This document shows, piece after piece, positions 36,475-46,595 of a stretch of 64,000 nt of DNA (within the stretch, counting starts at the first letter, position 1; every line of letters begins with the position of its first letter). The DNA lies in assembly GCA_021464245.1 (NCBI GenBank), contig JADCRB010000118.1, positions 2,296,056 to 2,360,055 on the forward strand, given 5' to 3'. The stretch comes from Carallia brachiata (taxonomy: Eukaryota; Streptophyta; Magnoliopsida; Malpighiales; Rhizophoraceae). The position numbers and the translations under genes were made by a program. The notes beneath the pieces are model-generated. The model worked only from the letters and a program-made list of their open reading frames with translations. It was not told the origin of the DNA and made no database searches.

Positions 36475-37690
36475 AATAAGGTCCGCTCTGAAATTAGCTG
36501 ATACCGAGCTTCAAAAAGCTCATCTTCCCTACGACCTGGACAAGATTGTAGCTGCTGACGAACTCTGTGGCTCAACTGCAAGCGCTTTGTAAGAGCAAAC
36601 GGACATGTAAAGAGAAGACATGTGCAAAATCTAAGCTTGATTCTATTAGTTTGGGAATTGTTTACTCGCTGAAATCAAGGTTAACGAGGGAGTACTAGAG
36701 AACCTAAAGTCCCAAAACAGAGGAAAAGATGCCGTGCTTGTGCATTTGCAGCAAAAACTTCATGATTTGTATTTGGGGAACACCATATTGGCTGAGAGGA
36801 TGAGGCAAATGAGATTGGAGAATGTTGAAGAGTATAAATTCTCACATGTGTTACGAAAATTGCTTCCTTGACATAGTATCCGAAATTTATGATCAAGTGT
36901 TCTTGCGTTCAAATTGCATTTAATCGTGAATTTTTACAGGTATAACGGACATGTTTTTGGTATATGAGAGAGTTTAATGTATGATTTATCTCTTTGACCT
37001 CTCCCAACAGCTGAAGTTTTTAGGTTGAATGTTTGGAAACGGCTTTGAACATTGACATGTTCGAGGAAATCATTAAACAAGTTTCAAAGTCAAGTTCATG
37101 ATTTCGCGAAGCCAGTAATTAGCTTCACGAAAGCTTCAGGTTGGGGAGTTGGGCCTTGCAGCAAATTCAATTGAAGCCGTGTTGTTTATTCAAAACTGTC
37201 ACATAAGAAATATGCTTTTGAAGCGTTCATTGCACGAAGAATGTTTTGTGGGATATTGCTTAGATCTTATGCCTTGGATGGTGTCATGAGGTTTGATAAG
37301 CCTCTAGAATCTCTTATACAAAATCCAGTTCAGAATTTGCAAGTTCTGCAGGGAGAAATAGTGATTTGTTGTTCATCCACTGATGAAGGTGTCTTTTTCC
37401 GCTGAATTCGGGTCCGTGGATGTTTGTATTGAGTGGCAAGCATCCAAGGACCCCATTCTACCAAATATATGCAAAAATGGCAAAATGGATTTGGTTCTAC
37501 AAGGGATTGCAACATCAATTGATCCCAAAGCAAAATTTTCAGACAATGACATGGAACTTGTTGAAGACAATGGGGTAAGTGCACGTTCGTGTTATAAAAA
37601 ATATGCCATTCACAGGTTGAGTTTATGATCATTCTTGGCGTTAGAATTGGATACACATTGGTGAAGGCTCGGGCATATGTGGCAGATATG
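36475..37690 (+). pseudogene. DUF641 / GIL1-like pseudogene, copy B
   Basis: Second remnant of the same gene as 29030-30955. Visible pieces are SALKLADTELQKAHLPYDLDK then IVAADEL (36482-36570), HDFAKPVISFTKASGW (37096-37145), AVVYSKLSHKKYAFEAFIAR (37180-37240), then in other frames KHPRTPFYQIYAKMAKWIW (37435-37495) and, in a third frame, SIDPKAKFSDNDMELVEDNG (37516-37575). C-terminal homology runs to about 37700. Several frame changes and small deletions make it non-functional. It is better preserved than copy A in the second half and gives the empty site for the copy A insertions. 3' flank to about 38000 shows nothing further. Confidence 0.78.
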
Positions 37691-37715
37691 AAGCCATCTT
37701 TAGCAGCATGCTAAC

Positions 37716-39390
37716 AATGTCCCAACTACAAATATACTAACAAACCTAATTACTTTCTGTTAGGAAAATGTCAATATTTAGCTTAAGTTACTTAAGAGTT
37801 TCTGTTTTAGATTGAAATTGTAGCCTACCTTATTGTTGTGGGATGAAACCCCTTAAGCACAGCAGTTGTACTTCTTTCTCTTTTAATTGTAACAGATGTA
37901 TAAATTTTGAGTTGTAAATACCTGTTGTTTGCTTCTTTGAATGTAAGTAGGCGTACACTATACGATGTTGCTGCCATTGCTGTGACATTTTTTGCATCTA
38001 ATTTAATGTGTGATGAGCGATAATTTTATACTCATTGTGTTGTTTACTCACTTGAGTTTAGACTTGCATAATCTAATATAAAATTATGTTAAACAACTAG
38101 AAAGGCAAGTCTTGCTGTAATGGTAAGTTTACTCCATTGTGAATCGAAGGTCACTAAATCGAGTTACAAAAATATTCTCTTCCCTAAAAAATGTGGTAGG
38201 GGTGAGGTTATTAGTGTTTTAATACTTGTTGGAATTGTAGAAACATTGATCCATGGCATTATTGATTTGTGGGAATAAAACTGCAAGTTATTTCAGCCCT
38301 GGAGCATGAAATTGATGCAAGTGTTGGACTGAATACCCTATTGACAGAAGGTACCCTATTGAAAGAAGGTGTATCAGAATATCCTATTTTGTTTTTCTTT
38401 GCGTTTGTTGCTAAGATTCTGTTATATTGAGGTTTTGAGAGTTCTTCTTGAGACTCAAGAAGCTGATATGGACGCTGAAGAGGAAGAAACGAACAGCTGC
38501 AGAAAAGAAGAACCAGCAGAAGCAGAAAATTGCAGACAGCCATTTGCCTGACAGAAAAGGAATTATTTTTGTAATGGATAGATAGTGGGATCATTTACAC
38601 TGTTATGACTAAGCTTGTACTAAGTTAAGGTGTTTTAGATTTCTGGTATGGGACATAACTTGTACTAGTTGTTAAAGTACAAAGTTGTTTGTTTTGGAAT
38701 CATCTTTCTTTTTTTTTTTCTTTTTTTTTTGAGGAAATTGTTTTGGAATCATCTTACAACATGGTGTATGTCTCCTATAAAAAGAGCCAAATTTGCAGCA
38801 ATGAAACTATCTCATTCTCTTGCAATTCTCTTCAATTGTCTTTCCCTTCTTTCTATATGTTTGTTAGAGAATTATGCAATTATGGAGATTAAAATGTGAT
38901 CAAGTCAAAGTTCTAGCAATTAATCAAAATTGGAGTTCATTGTTTATGTGAGAAGATGTAAATCTTCTAGTTCTTTTGACCGTGGAAGTAAGTCTTCACG
39001 AACCATGTATTTTTTTTTTTTTTTTTGTGTTATTCATTCTTTCTCTCTCTTACCTGTCTTGTCTTCTCACATAGTCTCTTCTTTATTTTAACAATGTTGT
39101 TGGCGTTCAAATTGAACTATTGTTCATTTCTGTCAGGATTACCTATCATTGATATCAGAACAAGTAGGAACTAGGAACTTGGTGGAGCTGAGCTCCTATG
39201 TGGAACAAACATTTGAGATGGCATTATTCTTGCATAGTGTGGTTAATGTTACAAAGGCATCAAACATAAGAGATGAGATTTTAGTTGAATGAATCGCACA
39301 TAGAGATATGGATATTACACAGAGTGTTAATGGTATTTCATAGCTAATCTCCCATTGGGTGAGGACCAAATCAATGAAGACAGGGGCGCT
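37716..39390. other. Intergenic region with SINE-like and exon-like debris
   Basis: Holds a decayed SINE-like segment at 38100-38175 and, at 38280-38560, exon-like pieces (ISALEHEIDASVGLNTLL, and a Glu/Lys-rich stretch containing EADMDAEEEE) broken by stops and frame changes. I do not recognise the source gene of the latter. The rest is AT-rich with T runs (about 38710-38730 and 39010-39025). Confidence 0.5.
38100..38175 (+). mobile_element. Decayed Au-type SINE head
   Basis: The segment reads 'caagtcttgctgtaatggt', 'ctccattgtgaatcgaaggtcac' and 'aaatcgagttac'. This follows the layout of the tRNA-derived head of plant Au-like SINEs (A box, a 'ccattgtgac..gaggtcac' middle, and a GGTTCGAGTC B box), with the B box mutated. 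The tail is not identifiable. Confidence 0.4.
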
Positions 39391-39975
39391 TCAGGTTGCA
39401 ATGTCGCTGCTGCTGCTGCTGCTGCCGCTGCTGTTGTCCTCAGGTGAAAACAAGTCTTTACAAAGCTCTCCATAGAATCTGCAGACCAAATCAATGAAGA
39501 CAGGACACTTCAGGTTCTTCCAACAGTAGAGAAGCTCTTCCACGTCCATCAAGTCCCTCAGATTTCCCTCTTCAACTATCATCTCTACCAGATAGTTCTC
39601 AAAACTCCTGCAAGCATCTTCAACGTCGTCCGCGTTACCAAAAATGCTGCCTTTACGGCCCTGCTGCTGGCCTCTGTGTAAGCTGGTGTAACAGGTGATG
39701 GGAAGAGCTTTTTTTCATGCACTGGCGCCTCAGAAACGCCCATTAGCTCTCCTGGTTTCTCCATATTTCTCGACTGCTTAAAACAATGGAAACCTGAAGC
39801 TAGAGTGGCGAAAAATTGCTTCTTTGGACGAGCTTTTTTGGCTTTGTTGCTGCGAGCATGAAACGGAGAGCTCTTATAAAGACTGGTTTTCTGAGTTTGA
39901 GTCTGAACAGTGAGATAGTTTTCTGCAGGGGCTGAGAAGCTTTGATTTGAAGGCAATTAATGCTTTCATTTGCAT
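39391..39975 (-). CDS. OFP17: OVATE family protein OFP17-like, with three single-base frame breaks
   Basis: Plant transcriptional repressor of the OVATE family. The start MQMKALIAFKSKLLSPCRKL is read from the ATG at 39975. Family-like sequence then continues in a second frame (LFRLKLRKPVFIRALRF), a third (NMEKPGELMGV, later KLFPSPVTPAY) and a fourth (DDVEDACRSFENYLVEMIVE, then EELLYCWKNLKCPVFIDLVC), ending at 39391 after a poly-Ser tail encoded by CTG/CAG-type triplets. The last frame holds the complete OVATE domain. Each change of frame needs exactly one added base (near 39914, 39865 and 39640; the last is at a run of five T). With those, the length is about 195 residues, which is what I recall for Arabidopsis OFP17. 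It could be a recent pseudogene, but the one-sided pattern suggests sequence error. Confidence 0.75.
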
Positions 39976-41647
39976 TTCCAATGATTGGGGATCAAGGAGC
40001 AGTGCTATTGAAGAAACTGGCTTTTATTGCTTCTAATTACATTTGGGGAACAATTGGTGTGTGTTCAAATATATGTTAGCACTGACAGTTGGTGTACCAG
40101 AGAGAGAAAGATGGACGTTTGTTAACAGAGATGTATATATATATTGAAAAAAATAGGAAAGAAGACAATTTCGTTAAAAAATATAGAATTATGTATTTAG
40201 GAGAGTGTGAAGTGCGTTGAGTTGTAAGTTTAATCTTACCACTTAACTTCGATAAGATTCGAATCCATGATTTTTCACACAATTCTGAATCTTTTTAGTC
40301 AATTGAACTATAAAAGCAGTGGTAGAGAAATGTATATATATTATAGAAGATGATAGTTAATGTAGCCTTTCACATTCATCATTTCTTAGTTGGCTCCACG
40401 TCGTGGAATGGATTCTGGAGGGGAAGTGCCAGTGTGGCACCTAACGACATGAGCCCTCTCATGTTTGGACTTGCAATTTTTTATAACAAAGTGAGATCAG
40501 TCAAAATCTCAATAAAACATTAATGTTCTATCTCATGACGTGCACCACTAATACAGATTCCAGATTCAGAAGAATATTAGAGCTGAGTACTATATTGGAG
40601 GCCATGAGTCTTTTGATTGATAAAAAGAGAGATTAATTCGCTAAAGGGTTTAGTTTAAAGATTACCGGTAGCAATGAATTCTAAATCATCGATATTGTAA
40701 TCATTTTGAGGATTGAAATTTTTGATTTCCAGTTCTAGTCATAATTAATTAACCACAAAAAAAAAAAAAAGTTGCCCTTGGATATGAGAAAGTAAGGGAT
40801 CTGAAATTCGAACTCCGATCTCTTTTGAAGCTACTGTATTAGATTTTGGGGCCGGGTGTTATGGAAATTCCTGGTTAATAAAGCAGACCACAAACTGGGG
40901 CTGTTCGTGTTCTTGTTACCCTGCTGTCTTTTGCTATGGCCTGTGAGACCAAGCTTTGCCACGGCCCAACCCTCCAGCCTCGTAAGGTATTGCCAGCAAA
41001 ATGAGAGCATCTTATTACAGTGGCAAGATTCAAATTCCATGTCACTGCCGTGACCCAAAGGTTGCGAGGCCCAGCTGTTGGGCAGCTGGTTCATGTCACT
41101 GAAACTGACATAAAAGGATAGGACTGAAGAAAATTAGAGGGTTCCATCAATCTGGGCTTCTGTTATTGCCGAGAAAAAAAAGGGAAAGGATTTTTCTTTT
41201 TTCTCATTAAGAGGTTTAGTGAGCCATTAAATTATATAATAAGCATAGTTTTTTTGTTCTCATAAACCATATTTCTCTTTCCAAGATTATTAGACCTGTG
41301 AAGATATAATTCTAAATTCTTAATTACTGTGAAAAGATTAAATCATAGGTTATATGTAGATGTAGCTTTTTTTGGATAAATTGTTCAAATCAATTTCATT
41401 CTCGTGTGTCTAGCATGGCTCTATGCAAATTATATTTCGTAATTTGATTAGTATTGCTTTGTCTTCCTCGAGATTGTTCTTAGAATGGAAAATATGAAAA
41501 AAAAAAAAAAAAAGGGTTCTACCATTGTTAGAGGAGCACTTTTTTAGTGATCCTAGATATACAAATTAGAGGTTTCTAGCATTGTTAAGAATATCAAATG
41601 CAAGTTAAAAGGGAATGTTACTTTTCAATATCAAAACATGTTTTAAG

Positions 41648-42201
41648 CATAGTTATAAAAATACAACTGAGTCTGATCGGTTAGACTAGTGAATCAATGA
41701 TTCAAATCTAGTTCAGTTCACCAAAGCTCAGTTAGGCGATTGATCCAAATTGACCGGTCAACTCGATGATTAAACCAATCGATTTGATCAACCCAATGAC
41801 CCTTTTTTTTTTCTCTTTTTTCCCATTTTGTTTAATATAACATTTTTGTACCAAAAAATTTTGTTTCTAGAAAAATTAATTTTTAATTAAAACATTTAAA
41901 ATATTAAATCAAATCTTTAAATCAATCGAATATTATTCTATTAGTAATATCTCACAAAATATTTAGGTTTTATATTTATAAAGAAAATTTTATCTTAAAC
42001 AAATAAATGCAATTTTTATAATTATAATAAAAATATTTACATTTACTGAGAGTTCACAAAATTATATTAATAATTATGAGGAAAATTGGATAATAAATGA
42101 ATATTATAAAAATTCAATATCATCAATTTGCCAGTTAAACCAGTACATAGTGACCAAGATTTCTGGTCGAGTAGTTATTTGGGTAGGGTTTAGTAACCAC
42201 G
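41648..42201. mobile_element. Decayed hAT-like MITE, relative of 29745-30426
   Basis: Ends 'catagttataaaaatac' and 'gtagggtttagtaaccacg' are imperfect inverted repeats matching the 'cat(g)gtt..' ends of the element at 29745. Flanks GTTTTAAG (41640-41647) and GTTTGAAG (42202-42209) are 8-bp direct repeats with one mismatch. The left subterminal part has GACCGGTCAA-like motifs, and the middle is AT-rich. Confidence 0.6.
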
Positions 42202-43599
42202 GTTTGAAGTCCTAGCATATGTGTGTAATTTTATTATGAAAGGTATATTTTTCTAAGATATAAAAGAGCATGTTTTGAGGTTGAACTACTTTTTTTTTTG
42301 TTTTCGTGCAGTAAATGAAATACATAAGGGACCATTCATGGATGCAGGCTAACATAGAAGAGCCACCTAAATCATTATAGTTCGTCATTTCTCTTTTCTA
42401 TATTATGATACTTTATATTTTGAGTTTAGAATCAATAATTGTTAGTTCAGTTAATAAATAGATGAACTCCAAATAAATTTATTTGTCAATATAAAGACAC
42501 TTGTTAGATAGAGAGAAAACTCATAGTACTCTATTTCTCGATGTCGTCAGCCCTACCTGGACACTTTTTTTTTTTTTTTGTAATTTTTGTTGAGTTCAGA
42601 AGGTGCCCAATTTTTCAGTAACGTTCATTTTACTCCTCAAATGGCAACTGTCTTTTACTTCTCTCAGAAGCAACATCAGCGACTTGTTGGCTCGAATCAT
42701 CGCATAGATAGTTGTCAATGTCCGTCTTTCGAGGGTAACGTCTTGTTTTGTTTCTCAACTTTAACTGTTTAACAAGATGATCTGTCTCGGCTCTTTTAAC
42801 TTGAATTTCAATGGCTTATTTTGTCATCTATTTTGACTTCTGTGGATTCCATGCATCTCTTTACTCTTTCACACCTTCAGCACCAGACACTTTGTCTGCA
42901 TGCTCTAGTCTATAAAATCTTGGTGATTTTGAAAAGATTTTTTTTTTGTCAGAGTGAAAATAGTCTATTGTCATGAAAAATGAAGTTGGTGAGAGAATAA
43001 ACTAAAAATCGCAACTCAATCTTCAATTAAGTATCACCTACCAATCGTTCTGCTTAAAATGATTCTCGTGATTTTGGTTAGATTGATGAGAAGTTATTTC
43101 GACATGGCCATACAGAAGATATCACAACATTACACAAGTTTTCTAGCCTCAGTCTTGATTCCAATGGCATTTGGCCTCGGTCCCTCCCATGTTCTAAATT
43201 TCTAACTAGTAGATTTAGCCATTTAGACTTGGCTCCGGTTTGGTTCAACAAACCACAGGTTAAGTATTACGGTTTGAACTATCGGTTTCGGTTCCAGTTC
43301 ACTTTATATTTTGATATGATTTGATTCGGTTCAAAACTGTTTGATTCCGATGGAGTTGGTCCTGTTTCGGTCACTTTGTTTTGTGAAGATTTAAAATATT
43401 TAAGATGTTGATAAACAAAGGTCATACAAATCAACTGTAATCTTAATCGTTGATTCTCTTATTTATTTATTTATCTCAAAAGAACCATGGGTTAAATGGG
43501 CGGGTTACATGTTCCTGGAGCGGAATCCAAATTTTCTACTTAGTCCATCTCGAATATACTGCAGTCCGTTCCTTAAAAAGTTTAGGAGTAAAAAAAGGA

Positions 43600-44110
43600 T
43601 TTTTTTCTCAAAATTAGAAGATGTAAAATGTAATTTTTTGGTCCTAAATTTTTATATTTCTTTTATATAAGTCATAAATTTTTTTGACATTTTATTTGAA
43701 TTTTAAACTCTTTAATTTTTTACTAAATCAGTCATTTCATTTACAAAAAGTGGTTAATCCATTAATAAATGAGTTTAACTTAACGAAAATTATAGAAAAA
43801 ATCAAATAAATGAATTAAATATTTTTTTCATCAACAAATGTGCACATAAAATATTTTTTTAATCAATAAATATACGAATTAAATATACAAAATGCATACT
43901 TTTTATAGAAAAATTTTTAATTAGTGTATTTAATCTTTTTTTAATAATTTTTATAAAGTTAAAATTATTTTTTTAATAGATTGATCACTTTTCGTTAACA
44001 GATGTACTAATTTGATAAGAAATTAAAACGTTTAAAATTTAAATAAAATTTTAAAAAAGTTTATCACACTTATATAAAAAAATATAAAATTTTAAAATTT
44101 TAAAATTATA
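43600..44110. repeat. Foldback repeat, copy 2 of the 35418-35918 family
   Basis: Blocks 'gaattaaatatttttttcat', 'aatatacgaattaaata', 'ttaatagattgatcactttt' and 'tttaaatttaaataaaattt' align in order with 35418-35918, and the two arms are again complementary. Ends are too eroded to name target-site duplications. Confidence 0.55.
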
Positions 44111-45349
44111 TATCCCGTTAAAAAATACTTTGTGATATGTACAAAGTACTGAAAACTTATACTTAGCCTAATGCGTTCGATAATTTGAGTGTGCTACCCT
44201 CTTTGGTGGGGAGTGGGGGCCATCAGGCATGTGCGTCTACAAGATATCAAACTTTAGAAAGGGCCTGGAGGAATAATTTTCATCTTGTGAACTGTGATAT
44301 CATGAGAGACACAGTACTTAAGTGGACATTTGGGTCTTAATTATTGCTAAACCCATCATTTCTGTCAAATCTATCTAAGCAAGAGATTGGGGGCACAGAT
44401 AAGGGTGTTGCCAGTTCTTCAAGTTGCGCTAGTGCTTTACCCACTGGCCATAGATGTGCATAAAATTGCCTAGGCAATTAATGGATCAATCTCTGAATTT
44501 AACCAACACCCTCAATATAGTATGACCTTTTTCTTTTTTCTTTTTTATTTTTTATTTTAATTTTTAACAATAAATCTCACTATTAGGTGAGATATGGACT
44601 CTTCCAATTTCAAAATGTTAAACAATAAATTATCAGTTATGACTTAATCACTACCGAACAATATGAGAATGAGATCTAAAATTAAAACCTTAAACTTCTT
44701 TCATAAGTTAACTCTCTCCCAAATTAACAGAGATTTAAAGATTTTGGAAGCCTAAGCCTAGTAATTTGAATGAATTATAAGAGAGAAAAAACAAGTAACA
44801 CTCAATATATTTTTTGACACTATATCTTATCTAAAACTTAACGTAACTCAAGAGTAAAAAAATTCGAACCATGATACTATGTAAAGATTTTTGACTGTTC
44901 AATAACTTAGATAAATCACAGGAGAAAAGAAGCAAACAAAACTCAATGAATTTTTAAATACCACATCTTACTTAAAATTTTAAAACTTAAGTTATAAATT
45001 TTTAACCATATTTATATATTATTTTACTCTTTTCTTCCTCTCTAATATAGGACTTTATATCTTATATTTCAACAGTAACAATGTCCCAAGTCCCTGCTAC
45101 TAAGGTGCTGCCATACCCGCTATATGCGGACAACTTGGAAACTTTTGGTAGACAAACCCCAGGCTTGTGAAATTGTGCTAATCTATGGACCACTTGGATT
45201 GTGAGCAACAGTCAGAAAATGACCCCAATCCCAAGCATGGAATTTTTGACACTCGGTGGTGATTACAATGAAAAGCCCTGTAACTTCATGCTGCACTTTT
45301 TACATTGAACCCCCTCAGTGAAAACTTTTACACTCCACGGTTTGGAACT

Positions 45350-45362
45350 CTTTATATTTTAT
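45350..45362 (+). promoter_or_regulatory. TATA-like box of the OFP1/2-type gene
   Basis: 'tttatattttata' lies about 85 bases upstream of the start codon at 45444, followed by a purine-rich leader ('gaggcagaggaagagagaaaaagg'-like, within 45415-45443). Position suits a TATA box with a short leader. Confidence 0.45.
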
Positions 45363-45443
45363 AGCTACTAAAGTCCCAACTTTCAGGTATCAAAGAGAGG
45401 CAAGCACAAATCAACTGAGGCAGAGGAAGAGAGAAAAAGGAAG

Positions 45444-46595
45444 ATGGGGAATTACAAGTTTAGACTGTCAGATATGATACCAAATGTCTGGTTAAACAGG
45501 GTCATGGACATGAGCAAAAGCAGAAAGCATTACAGCTCTCAATCTCTCAAGAAAAAACCACCTTCAGAGTATTCAACATCAGGAAAATCAAATGTTTCTC
45601 AGCAAAGATACTCTTACTACTATGCCTCAGAACCAGGCATAGCTGAAGAATGCTGTGATTCAGCCGTAAATCCGGAAGGCTCAGATGCTCTCTTTCCTGA
45701 TCCATCAATGAAAACATCCAGGAAAGTTAGCAAAAGGAAAACCATTTACAGGCCCTCTTCTAAACTTGGCTCCTCATCATTCTCTGCAGATTGCAGCTGT
45801 GATGCAGCGCTTAACTCGGTCTGGACTGAACTTAATCCAGTTTCCTTTACAGGCAATTCTAGCTCTTCCGGGGAGAGCTCACCAGAGCCTCACTTCCATG
45901 AGCCCCTACCATCCAGATCAGAGGCAGATGATGGCATTGTTGTTCGAGGCACATTTGATCATCAAGTAGCCTCCTTGTCTAGCTGTAAATTTAGTTCTTC
46001 TACTGATGATATTGTCATCGATGTAAATGATGAATCCTATCAGAAGGTTGATGGGTTTGCCATGATCCCCGAGCCATGGCTTCCTCGTATATCGACCAAG
46101 TCAGCAACCTCTAATCCCAGTATCACTGAAGTCTCCAAGTTCCGAAGAAGTTCATCAAAGTTGGAAGAGGCAAAAGAATGCAGCTCTGTCTCTGTCAAAC
46201 TTGTCAAGAAGGCAGCAAGCATTAGGAATCGTAAAGAGCAAGACCCCAATCATCCTGTGCGAAACTTCTCTGCCAAATCTAATGGAATAAGACTCCGGTC
46301 CAATTCACCGAGAATTTCTAGCAGGAAAATTCGGGCTTCTGCCCGAAAAAGTGTGTCATTGTCAAGAAATAAGACCCTTTCAGAGAGCCTTGCGATTGTT
46401 AAGTACTCAGTTGATCCTCAGAGAGACTTCGAGGAATCAATGATGGAGATGATTGTAGAGAACAATATCCGGTCATCGGAGGATTTGGAAGACCTCCTTG
46501 CTTGTTATCTTTCACTCAATTCAAATGAGTATCATGATCTCATAGTCAAGGCCTTTGAGCAAATCTGGTATGACATGACAGATTTGGGCCTGTAA
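45444..46595 (+). CDS. OFP1: OVATE family protein, OFP1/OFP2-like transcriptional repressor
   Basis: Plant-specific repressor that acts with TALE homeodomain proteins and affects cell elongation and organ shape. A single intact exon encodes 383 residues. The N-terminus [19 protein letters not shown] is the conserved start of the OFP1/2/4 subgroup and is proposed to bind DNA. The middle is Ser- and Lys-rich with basic clusters (for example [11 protein letters not shown] near residue 93), typical of nuclear localisation. The OVATE domain is at the C-terminus (about residues 320-378: [14 protein letters not shown], then [20 protein letters not shown] and IVKAFEQIW). No frame break or intron. It follows the OFP17-like gene, an arrangement I recall from Arabidopsis chromosome 2 (OFP17 next to OFP2), which supports subgroup placement; OFP1 and OFP2 cannot be separated here. 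Confidence 0.93.
   Translation: MGNYKFRLSDMIPNVWLNRVMDMSKSRKHYSSQSLKKKPPSEYSTSGKSNVSQQRYSYYYASEPGIAEECCDSAVNPEGSDALFPDPSMKTSRKVSKRKTIYRPSSKLGSSSFSADCSCDAALNSVWTELNPVSFTGNSSSSGESSPEPHFHEPLPSRSEADDGIVVRGTFDHQVASLSSCKFSSSTDDIVIDVNDESYQKVDGFAMIPEPWLPRISTKSATSNPSITEVSKFRRSSSKLEEAKECSSVSVKLVKKAASIRNRKEQDPNHPVRNFSAKSNGIRLRSNSPRISSRKIRASARKSVSLSRNKTLSESLAIVKYSVDPQRDFEESMMEMIVENNIRSSEDLEDLLACYLSLNSNEYHDLIVKAFEQIWYDMTDLGL

Larger units (their letters stand above)
32100..37715 (+). repeat. Segmental duplication, copy B (partner 27600-30955)
   Basis: Order of blocks as in copy A, but interrupted by the TIR element at 32529-32885, AT-rich insertions at 33000-34850 and 34920-35100, the foldback element at 35418-35918 and a further AT-rich insertion at 36130-36470. 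The DUF641 remnant here lacks the nested elements seen in copy A. Confidence 0.65.
39976..45349. other. Intergenic region between the two OVATE genes
   Basis: Contains the decayed hAT-like element at 41648-42201 and a second foldback repeat at about 43600-44110. A patch at 43230-43380 with repeated 'ggttcggt/ggttcaa' motifs is probably another degraded TIR element. No gene seen; ORFs at 40076-40282, 40831-41094 and 42587-42772 have no family signature. Confidence 0.6.
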
